Assembly: GCA_965223465.1 (NCBI GenBank)
Contig: OZ245025.1
Span: 2,542,001-2,606,000, forward strand
Direction: 5' to 3'
DNA length: 64,000 bases
Origin: JAAELZ01 sp965223465
GTDB taxonomy: Bacteria > Pseudomonadota > Gammaproteobacteria > Arenicellales > Poriferihabitantaceae
Positions 19,001 to 25,200 of this stretch are shown here, one piece after another. Made by a program: the position numbers and the translations under genes. Below the pieces are notes generated by a model. It ran no database searches, was not told the origin of the DNA, and saw only the letters and a list, made by a program, of their open reading frames with translations. Within the stretch, counting starts at the first letter, position 1. Each line of letters begins with the position of its first letter.

Positions 19001-19355
19001 AGAGGCTAATAAAGCGAGCAAAGGTTTGGAATACCTGGATGATTTACTCGATCGGCTAGAGGGGCAGAATATTCGTTACTGGCACGCTGAAATATTTAGG
19101 CAAAAGGGAGAGTTGCATTCGCGTAAAGGTGAGGAAGCATTGGCATTATCTTTTTTATTGAAGTCACTCGAGACAGCACAACAGCAAAATGCCTTGTCTT
19201 TGGCGCTCCGCGCTTCACTCAGCCTATACCGGTATGATCAAAAAACCGGGGAATATCCAAATGCGTTAGAGCATCTGGATGCTGTAGTTAGGCAATTTGA
19301 TAAAAAGCAGGATTCTCTCGAGTTAACACAAGCCAAAAACTATTTAGAGCGTTAG
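16077..19355 (+). CDS. zinc-ribbon / class III adenylate cyclase / ATPase / TPR protein
   Basis: A 1092-residue multidomain signalling protein starting at GTG 16077. Residues 1-50 form a double zinc ribbon (CLKCGFANPEQARFCAGCG and CSHCHADNDPGSRFCGSCG). Residues 62-250 are a class III nucleotide cyclase domain, with metal-binding Asp in LFCDLVDST and LGDGIVAQF and the LNLAARIQS motif. An AAA_16-type NTPase follows (Walker A GEAGIGKSR near residue 290; Walker B LIQLEDVQWIDP). The C-terminal 400 residues are TPR-like helices. This layout is widespread in proteobacteria and the true ligand is seldom known. It is convergent with the RiPP-like locus, with a 54-bp gap, so no shared transcript. Confidence 0.85.
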   Translation: MECLKCGFANPEQARFCAGCGVGITAIQCSHCHADNDPGSRFCGSCGLSLAKAFGENNNAKKNIERRMLTVLFCDLVDSTALVASQDPEYSRSFIREYQNVAKEVIENFGGRITEYLGDGIVAQFTRHETNAERAINAALQIIKLLDQKELPIGDTQQKAVVRCGIATGMAVVGDMLGDEEIRSSSAIGLPLNLAARIQSLAEEDQVVIGKTTYQLARGLFKFESLGHHNLKGIREKQPVWRVVAKQSISSRFVAHAAEMTPMVDREEVMDHLLSHWDQCKTGEAEAIVFWGEAGIGKSRIVQEFIKKVAADCAFVEYQCSPYHTHTALYPLISGVEAAARFKHGDSNEVRLRKLERLVRWSSDNFEHDMPALVNLLSLSAEDKWPTPNLSPDEIKDWIFKAAINNLISLSARKPLLIQLEDVQWIDPTTMELIKCLVKELVGHPVLLLITSRPGYENDFSQYPHVSTLKVERLPKSYMKQLVNQIKGDSKLLDPVIDEMVERTDGIPLFMEELSKSLLETSASDHLESSQLAFKDIPATLHDSLLSRLDHLPEDTRSIALLASVIGRDFSYDLLERIADVGDQNLYELLSPLLEAQLVMQRNAPPNAEFSFKHALVRDVAYETLLQSDRVNIHRKIAQSLEQDYPENLRRSPELVARHFTEAKCDDKAIEYWLAAGKKAGQKFALVEAREHLTLGLNLIDGQPDTDENKIVKLEYLVTLGPVLIALDGPGAEATRNNYAQAVALCKQLPESENHFVAFWGQWHIHMDYDSGQESVWAERLQQLAERLNKDDLKLQAHHCHWATCFHQADYDKAYDHLNKGIALYDIDLYRHHSSMYGGHDPKVCALVFLSWVEWIRGNYHQAEAALEQCVALGEELDHTGTRIHVIEMSLLLTHYQHDTQRARKLTEELAQLCKHIDLPEYEGKLMCCRGIVFTLQGKLAEGISLLKKGLKEIHSVGTPEDVPVYTEYLAYALGEANKASKGLEYLDDLLDRLEGQNIRYWHAEIFRQKGELHSRKGEEALALSFLLKSLETAQQQNALSLALRASLSLYRYDQKTGEYPNALEHLDAVVRQFDKKQDSLELTQAKNYLER

Positions 19356-19409
19356 AGCTAAGGTTTAGTTATTTGTGTAACAAAAGGTAAGTTTGAATCA
19401 TGCTGAACT

Positions 19410-20099
19410 TTAGTGTGAGCCTACCATTCTACCTCTGGAGGCCATTCTGCCACGTGAAGCCATTCTGCCCCGGGAAGCCACTCGACCTCGGGATGCCATT
19501 CGACCACGAGAACTCATCATTTCTTCCTCGTCTTCGCTGTAAATAGGATCGATGAGGATGTCTTCCAGCTTTCCGACTTCTACGTCGATGGCCATGGAGG
19601 TTTCATGTTTGTCCATTTTCCATACCCGAATATCGGAAGCAAAACGCCAACCCTTACCTTCAAGCCCGGTGTTTTGGGTTTCAAATCTCGGTAAACCTGG
19701 CCCTTCGTTCGCATCGGGGCATTCGCCATCTCCCCATACCAGATAAATCAGCGGATAGGGTAACTTGAAATACTGCCCTTCATACGAAAAGCTATAGATA
19801 CGCGCCAGTCTGGGTGTTTTTCTTTGGGTGGCTTCGGCGGGCGGATCATGAGGTTTGCTATCGCCAGAGGTAGCCTTTTCTTCCTCAATAGATTGCGGGC
19901 CGAAGCGATCTCGTAGTAAGGTTTTTTCGGTCTCATCCGGCGGCATATCCAACCGTTCACCCGCGCCCCGCGAATCAAACGCAGAACCGGCTAATTCGTC
20001 TCGTACAAAACGCAAACTTTTAAAAGGTTTACCGAAAAGATATATTTTTGAGACTTCATACAGATCTTCCGTCCCATGAATAATCGGGTCTAACGCCAT
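19410..20099 (-). CDS. repeat-tailed protein of the YcaO-TfuA locus (candidate substrate or precursor)
   Basis: A 229-residue protein of no family I recognise. An excellent ribosome binding site (AAGGAGGT, 20107-20114) lies 7 bases before the ATG, so it is well translated. Residues 1-185 look like a globular domain, with YSFSYEGQYFKLPYPLIYLVWGDG read in parts. An acidic hinge (SEDEEE) then leads into five tandem hexads of (A/S)SRGR(M/V) at residues 196-225, ending MVGSH. The tail has no Cys. It is the last gene after ycaO, tfuA and a metallopeptidase. A YcaO substrate with a modified C-terminal tail is the attractive reading, but a structural or nucleic-acid-binding RGR tail is equally possible on sequence alone. 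Confidence 0.7.
   Translation of the reverse strand: MALDPIIHGTEDLYEVSKIYLFGKPFKSLRFVRDELAGSAFDSRGAGERLDMPPDETEKTLLRDRFGPQSIEEEKATSGDSKPHDPPAEATQRKTPRLARIYSFSYEGQYFKLPYPLIYLVWGDGECPDANEGPGLPRFETQNTGLEGKGWRFASDIRVWKMDKHETSMAIDVEVGKLEDILIDPIYSEDEEEMMSSRGRMASRGRVASRGRMASRGRMASRGRMVGSH
19425..19514 (-). repeat. five 18-bp tandem repeats encoding (A/S)SRGR(M/V)
   Basis: Five adjacent 18-bp units encode nearly identical hexapeptides. The Arg codons vary between units (AGA, CGA, CGT, CGG) and the Gly codons between GGT and GGC, so the peptide is more conserved than the DNA. This argues for selection on the amino-acid sequence or for an old array, not a fresh slippage product. Confidence 0.9.
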
Positions 20100-20174
20100 G
20101 AAACTTACCTCCTTGGATAGCTTGGATGTCTAGACATTAACAGTATCAGAAAATGCGAAATATGTCATGTATTG

Positions 20175-21440
20175 TTAAAAAGGAATTTTTCGTCGCCTAA
20201 AAACTTCTTCAATTTCATCTAGATAGTGGCCAGAAGTCAATTCTTGATCCGCTTTTATCAGTGTATATACAACTTGTGGGAAATCCAGATCCCAGGATAA
20301 TTGCTCCCAGTTTAGGCTGAGTAGTACCCCTAAATAATCGCGCGCGTCAACCAGTGCCTTTTTAAAGCCTTCAGAATTTTGCATGTAGGCCTGATCAAAC
20401 ATTGCCTGGATTTCAGCCTGATGCTCGGTTGATTCTGTGAATCCGCGTGATCGCTGATCAAGCGCCTCGTCTATTAAGTTTTCCGCCACTAGATTGTGCT
20501 GAAATACTTCAACCAGCAAATCAAACAAGCCGCCAGTAAAAGGTAGGCTCATTTCGTGTAGTTGTTTGATACTTAATTGTTCAAGTGGTGTATTTGGTGA
20601 GGGCACATGGTGCATTTGCAGATTATTACTCGCCATTCTGATCTGGCGGGTGTCGGATTCCTCCCCTACCCGATTGAGTATATTTCGGATGTATAGGTTT
20701 CCGCTGGTTTCATCCAGCAGGCGATCCAGCACCGAATTGAAATGCAGCAACGAAATAATCGCCACCATATCACTGGCGGTTTCATGAAAGGCGAAAAACG
20801 CTGGGGTGGCCTTATCATCATCTGGCATACCAATTACGGAATAAAGAATGGTGTGTCCAAGTTCATGTGCCAGCACATCAAAATTGAGATTGAAAGGAAA
20901 TTTCTGGCCCGTATCATCGCGGCTATATCCCATTTCGATAAATCCAAAGCCAGCGTGGGCATTATCCCAATCCAGCCAGGGGACCAGCTCTAGGCGCTCA
21001 AATTGTGATTGAAAACTCCATTCAATCTCGCGCTGGAAATAGGTTTCCCAAATATCCAGCACCCAGCGCAAGGTACCGTACATGTGCGCTGCCTCAAATT
21101 GGTGGGTGCCGACTTCTAGATGATCGTAGTGGCCGTCGCGACCAGGCAGTGCTGGGGGGTGTTGTTGGTCATTGTAAGGCGGCAGGAAATTGTTTTCATA
21201 ATGTGTTTTATCTATCGCATCGACAATATACATCCGATGGTCAGCTGGTCCGGGCTGTATTTCAGATGGGCTCAGCGACACCCAAACCGTCTCTGGTTCC
21301 TGATAATCGCTCAATAGGGGGGACTGTGGGAACAAGCGAAAGCGCGTCCCGTGTTCGCGAAAATCAAGCGCAAGCTCGCTCAGCGCACAGCAGGGGCAAT
21401 CGGCGAGCGATCCTTGCTGATGTCTATGTGCGGTTTCCAT
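20175..21440 (-). CDS. putative zinc metallopeptidase (HELGH, gluzincin-like)
   Basis: A 421-residue protein with a zinc-peptidase motif HELGH at residues 192-196 and a second motif E220TASD224, matching the ExxxD glutamate ligand helix of M4-type gluzincins (spacing about 28 residues). No signal peptide or propeptide is evident, so it is probably cytoplasmic. A CPCC cluster at residues 15-18 is unusual. The start overlaps the tfuA stop by 17 bp and its ribosome binding site (AGGAGGT) lies inside tfuA, so it is translationally coupled to the modification genes. Cleavage of the modified product or its leader is the natural guess. The rest of the sequence matches no family I can name. Confidence 0.7.
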   Translation of the reverse strand: METAHRHQQGSLADCPCCALSELALDFREHGTRFRLFPQSPLLSDYQEPETVWVSLSPSEIQPGPADHRMYIVDAIDKTHYENNFLPPYNDQQHPPALPGRDGHYDHLEVGTHQFEAAHMYGTLRWVLDIWETYFQREIEWSFQSQFERLELVPWLDWDNAHAGFGFIEMGYSRDDTGQKFPFNLNFDVLAHELGHTILYSVIGMPDDDKATPAFFAFHETASDMVAIISLLHFNSVLDRLLDETSGNLYIRNILNRVGEESDTRQIRMASNNLQMHHVPSPNTPLEQLSIKQLHEMSLPFTGGLFDLLVEVFQHNLVAENLIDEALDQRSRGFTESTEHQAEIQAMFDQAYMQNSEGFKKALVDARDYLGVLLSLNWEQLSWDLDFPQVVYTLIKADQELTSGHYLDEIEEVFRRRKIPF

Positions 21441-22737
21441 TGGAAGAATCTACCTCCTGGTAAAGATATTCCCCTAAAATCATAGCATAAAGTTCGTCCA
21501 CGTCCCTACAACCCAGATTAAATGCATAATCTTCTATGCGGGACGGCATTTCCATGCGCAGTTGTTGGGTGAAATACCAATCACATAATTGTAATTTATC
21601 CACTTCATTTAATTGCTCGAGCTCAGGTTTGTGTTCAAGTTTAGCTAGCGTCAACTTTTTATCGTTCGCACGTTGCGTAAGGTCACTTATCGCACCTGTT
21701 TGGTTTAAGTAATTGAGTAAAATATGCACGCTTAGTGCGTTGGAAAAAGAATCGGTAGTGGATTGGTTGATATGTGCCTGCCAGAGCTGTGCTAACAGTT
21801 TATCCAGAGCCTCAGGTGCTTGATGTAATTGATTAAGGTCTGTGTTTTTGACAGAATTTTGTGGGGTTGAGCAACCCAGCATGGTTTGCAACGCTCGATT
21901 CAAGGCCTGGAAGTAAGCCGGGCCTTGTAGTCGAAGCTCATCTAGTGCCGGGCTATCGATGGCGTGCGATTGATCGATCTCTTCAATGGCGTTCTGCCAT
22001 TGGGACGTATGTTGAAATGTGCTCGAATGACGCTTGTGCGATGCAATTGGTTCAGTAACGTATTCGCTAATCGCTTTCAACATGGTGATTGCGTCGGCTT
22101 GTTTTTGGTCGACCGCGTTCTTATGCAACCAATTCTTAAGCTTAGCCAAATCCTGCTGTGCGACACCCTGGTGCTTTGCCTGTTTGAGTACTGTGGTGTA
22201 CTGGCGGTCAGCGTAAAACAGTGACTTGGCCAATTGCCCCAATTGCTGGCAGCTGTCCTCATCGATAATATTTTTCTGGACTGCTTTAGCCAGAGAAAAG
22301 CGAATATTGACCATCGCATCGCTGGCGGCCGAATAACCCATTTCGGCGGGGCCATGTACAACAGCTACCTCGTCATCGTCTTCGAAAGCTTCATCATTGA
22401 ATGGCGGCAGTATACCGGTAGAATAGGCTTCGTAGATCTTGCCATAACCGAGCATACCAAACTGGTCTAGTTCGGCTGCGCGTAAAGCCCCCATGCTCGC
22501 GGCGCCAAACACCAAGGTGCCTTGATTCATTGCCCATAATATTTCTTTGTGCCACACTGCTGGGACCTGATTGAAATATCCATCAACAATGCCGATTATT
22601 TTTGGCCGAAACAAAGTGGTGATGCGATACACATCACCGTACTTTACCGGGGGTAGATACGTGGCCTCAAGAAGTTGCTCGGCCTTGGCAAGGCCTAAAC
22701 TTGGACCCACAAATATGAATATTTCGTCCCTGCCCAT
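21424..22737 (-). CDS. TfuA-like protein, YcaO partner
   Basis: TfuA-domain proteins work with YcaO enzymes; in characterised systems (methyl-coenzyme M reductase, thioviridamide-type peptides) the pair makes backbone thioamides. The N-terminal domain has IFIFVGPSLGLAKAEQLL, then GIVDGYFNQVPAVWHKEILWA, GAASMGALRAAELDQFGM and YEAYSTGILPPFNDE, all TfuA hallmarks. I use ATG 22737, which begins one base after the ycaO stop (TAACATG), rather than an upstream TTG. At 437 residues it is about twice the length of a bare TfuA domain. The C-terminal 230 residues are helical, rich in Gln and Leu, and may be a substrate- or partner-binding module. Confidence 0.85.
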   Translation of the reverse strand: MGRDEIFIFVGPSLGLAKAEQLLEATYLPPVKYGDVYRITTLFRPKIIGIVDGYFNQVPAVWHKEILWAMNQGTLVFGAASMGALRAAELDQFGMLGYGKIYEAYSTGILPPFNDEAFEDDDEVAVVHGPAEMGYSAASDAMVNIRFSLAKAVQKNIIDEDSCQQLGQLAKSLFYADRQYTTVLKQAKHQGVAQQDLAKLKNWLHKNAVDQKQADAITMLKAISEYVTEPIASHKRHSSTFQHTSQWQNAIEEIDQSHAIDSPALDELRLQGPAYFQALNRALQTMLGCSTPQNSVKNTDLNQLHQAPEALDKLLAQLWQAHINQSTTDSFSNALSVHILLNYLNQTGAISDLTQRANDKKLTLAKLEHKPELEQLNEVDKLQLCDWYFTQQLRMEMPSRIEDYAFNLGCRDVDELYAMILGEYLYQEVDSSNGNRT

Positions 22738-22738
22738 G

Positions 22739-23968
22739 TTATTGACCAAGGATATCAAACGGTAAATCTAAGAGGGCTTTGGCTCTTGGACCTGGTACGT
22801 AATCGCTATGCCAATGACCGTAGGCGCCCTCCAAGCCGGGGATGACCACTTTAACGACCGCTAACCCCAGATCCGGTTGGCTCAGATCAACCGCGATAAC
22901 CTGTTGGACCCCAATAGCGCGCAGTTGGGTTAAACACTGCGCCAGATCATCCTCTATGGTGTCAAATTCATAGCTTATTAGCTGATCAAATTGCTTTTCC
23001 GGGCGATGGTTTTGGAGCTGTACTTGCCCTTGTAGGCGACGTTTTAAGCGTTTTTTGGGTTGGTATTCCGACCAACCGATATCATCGCGACTTCCCGCGA
23101 TGAAGGTAGTTCGCGCCTGCGCTGCCTCGGTTAGGGCGCGTGCTAGGGCGATCTCTTTGGAGGGGTGGCAGCCAGCGCCAAATTCAGGGTCGGCCCAATC
23201 GTGTTCATCTCCCATTGCCAGACAAATGAAAGCCGGCAAATCTAGGTCGCTGGTCATGTCCCATATTTTCACTTTGATCCTGGCGGCTTTGAACTTTTCC
23301 ATTAACCAGCGGCAGTTTCGATCTGCAATCGATGTTGGATCCACGCTAGTTGCTGCCTGGGCGTGCAGCGCGCATTGGTTCCAGAGCGCTTCCGCGTCGC
23401 GTTCAACCACTTCAGTAATCGCATGACAACAGGCCTCCTTGAAGGTATTTCCCGATGCCAACCCGTTGGTATTAGCGGCAAAATGACCCGCTCCTTTGTG
23501 CCCGGGTAAAGTGTAATCCGTACTCACGATTTCATAGGGTACCCAGCATGCTTGCTCGCTGAGTAAGTTAAGGCCCTCTATCCAATAAATCGGCTCAGAC
23601 GGATTTAATTTTTTGCGTCCACTTCTCGCGAGCAACTTGGTGTTGGCCAGGGGAATTTTATCTTTTAGCTGATGCGTGCTCGCGTAGCGCAGTGGGTGGC
23701 TGATGTTTTCAGCATGGTAGGTCTCAACCGATTCCATGATCGCGGATACTTTAGCGGCTTCGAGGGTCGAGCCTTTGCCCTGCGAGACGGATATGGATCG
23801 GGATTGTGGTCGAAATGCAGTATAAGTAGGGATGCCCACGCGATCCAGACCGGTAATATTGGCGGTGCGGCTTATGCCCATTTGCTTCAACAATGGTTGC
23901 ACCTGGTTAAGCGTGTCAGTAGGAGTAAGCGTTCGATGGGTACCCAAACGATAGGCTTTATTTTCCAT
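22739..23968 (-). CDS. YcaO-domain protein (ATP-dependent backbone-modifying enzyme)
   Basis: YcaO enzymes phosphorylate a backbone amide so that azolines, thioamides or amidines can form. The 409 residues contain the ATP-site motifs SQGKGSTLEAAK (62-73), MESVE (78-82), NTNGLASGN (166-174) and ITEVVERDA (184-192). The C-terminal KVVIPGLEGAYG resembles TfuA-associated YcaO proteins rather than the PxPxP tail of azole-forming cyclodehydratases. No separate E1-like/ocin-ThiF protein is present, which also fits the TfuA type. It is first in the coupled set ycaO-tfuA-peptidase-repeat protein. E. coli-type RimO-associated YcaO is unlikely given the partner. Confidence 0.9.
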   Translation of the reverse strand: MENKAYRLGTHRTLTPTDTLNQVQPLLKQMGISRTANITGLDRVGIPTYTAFRPQSRSISVSQGKGSTLEAAKVSAIMESVETYHAENISHPLRYASTHQLKDKIPLANTKLLARSGRKKLNPSEPIYWIEGLNLLSEQACWVPYEIVSTDYTLPGHKGAGHFAANTNGLASGNTFKEACCHAITEVVERDAEALWNQCALHAQAATSVDPTSIADRNCRWLMEKFKAARIKVKIWDMTSDLDLPAFICLAMGDEHDWADPEFGAGCHPSKEIALARALTEAAQARTTFIAGSRDDIGWSEYQPKKRLKRRLQGQVQLQNHRPEKQFDQLISYEFDTIEDDLAQCLTQLRAIGVQQVIAVDLSQPDLGLAVVKVVIPGLEGAYGHWHSDYVPGPRAKALLDLPFDILGQ

Positions 23969-24008
23969 CTGTGCTCAGTGGGTGGACTTGGCGTTGTTCA
24001 AGGCGTGC

Positions 24009-24359
24009 TTAATCTGCCGCCCATACCGCCAATTCATTGCCGTGTGGGTCAGTAAACTGGAAACGCCTACCCCCTGGAAAAGCAAAAATATCTTGTACAA
24101 TTTTACCACCGGCGGCAATGATTTGATCGCGCTTGGACTCCAGGTCATGCGTAAATAACACCACCAGCACAGCGCCGTTTTGGGTAGTAGAATACTTGTC
24201 TGAAAGGTAAAACCCACCACTCAAGCGGCCATCCTCAAACGCTTTGTACTCACCGCCATAATCGGTAAACTCCCAACCAAATACTTGTTCGTAAAACGTT
24301 TGCACCGCATCAAAATTAGTGGCTGGAAGCTCGATATAGTCAATTTGTGTCTTTGTCAC
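24009..24359 (-). CDS. VOC-family (glyoxalase/bleomycin-resistance fold) protein
   Basis: A 116-residue single VOC domain: KTQIDYIELPATNFDAVQTFY starts the first beta-alpha-beta unit (read in parts) and FQFTDPHGNELAVW closes the last. Family members are metal-dependent isomerases, dioxygenases or binding proteins. The His and Glu in the terminal HGNELAVW are usual metal ligands, but the function is open. The GTG start overlaps the ccoS stop by 20 bp, and ycaO follows after 40 bp, so it may belong to the same transcript as the modification genes. Confidence 0.8.
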   Translation of the reverse strand: MTKTQIDYIELPATNFDAVQTFYEQVFGWEFTDYGGEYKAFEDGRLSGGFYLSDKYSTTQNGAVLVVLFTHDLESKRDQIIAAGGKIVQDIFAFPGGRRFQFTDPHGNELAVWAAD

Positions 24360-24528
24360 GCTGATCTTCCTCGCTTAGGTTCTTTGGCGAATCATCATCC
24401 ATCAAGATGGTATGTGCAGGGCCTTGCATATCATCAAACTGGCCAGATTTAACCGACCAGAAAAATACCGCTGCGATGATAAATGCAATCACGATAGCCA
24501 GCGGAATCAGTAAAAAAAGTACTTCCAT
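24340..24528 (-). CDS. ccoS: cbb3-type cytochrome oxidase assembly protein CcoS
   Basis: Small membrane protein needed for cofactor insertion into cbb3 oxidase. The 62 residues have one N-terminal membrane span (about residues 3-24), then FFWSVKSGQFDDMQGPAHTILMDDD, read in parts, which is the family signature. In most genomes ccoS follows ccoI directly; here phnN lies between them on the other strand. Downstream genes on the same strand are the VOC protein and ycaO. Confidence 0.9.
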   Translation of the reverse strand: MEVLFLLIPLAIVIAFIIAAVFFWSVKSGQFDDMQGPAHTILMDDDSPKNLSEEDQRDKDTN

Positions 24529-24634
24529 TGTCAGCCCAGGTGTTTAGTTGCGACTATTTTGGCATAATTGCTTGGCTTTAGCGCAAAGAAATCTCCGTTG
24601 CGCATTCGTTCAAGCCAGCTTCAACGGAACCTAT

Positions 24635-25195
24635 ATGAATTTGAGTTTACCGGGCCGATTATTTTATATAGTGGGTGCCTCTGGCGCGGGTAAAGATAGT
24701 TTGATTCACGCCGCAGCCGGATACGCAAATAAGCAAGACAAGCTTATCGTTGCTCCGCGTGTGGTGACGCGCACACAGCAGCAATCTGAACATGATGTGG
24801 CGTTGGACGAACGGACCTTTTTAAAACGCGTTCATTCGGGTGTGTTTTTATTTTACTGGCAAGCGCACGGGTTTCATTATGGAATTGAAAAATCAATCTT
24901 GAAACAGGTGTATGCAGGTAACATTGTATTGGTCAATGGCTCCCGCGCTTATATTGCCGATGTACGCCGGATTTATCCTGCTACGGTGATTGTGGGCGTT
25001 AAAGCTGACCAAGATCAACTACAGGAACGATTGCTAAAACGTGGCAGAGAAAACCAGGCAGACATTGACGAGCGCTTGGAGCGAAATCGCTTGTATAACC
25101 AGGAACTTGAGCTTGCCGATAGGGTGATTGATAATGATCAGCCACTAGAACAGGCGGCGTTGGCATTGTTGTCTTTGGTGCGTGAACCGAGTTAG
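24635..25195 (+). CDS. phnN: ribose 1,5-bisphosphate phosphokinase PhnN
   Basis: Phosphorylates ribose 1,5-bisphosphate to PRPP, a step of phosphonate breakdown that also provides an alternative route to PRPP. A guanylate-kinase-like P-loop, GASGAGKDSL, is followed by VAPRVVTRTQQQSEHDVALD and the VNGSRAYIADVRRIYPA segment of PhnN. I start at ATG 24635, giving 186 residues as in E. coli PhnN; the frame is open upstream to a TTG at 24548. No other phn genes are in the window. It lies between ccoS and ccoI, both on the other strand. Confidence 0.85.
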   Translation: MNLSLPGRLFYIVGASGAGKDSLIHAAAGYANKQDKLIVAPRVVTRTQQQSEHDVALDERTFLKRVHSGVFLFYWQAHGFHYGIEKSILKQVYAGNIVLVNGSRAYIADVRRIYPATVIVGVKADQDQLQERLLKRGRENQADIDERLERNRLYNQELELADRVIDNDQPLEQAALALLSLVREPS

Positions 25196-25200
25196 AGGTA

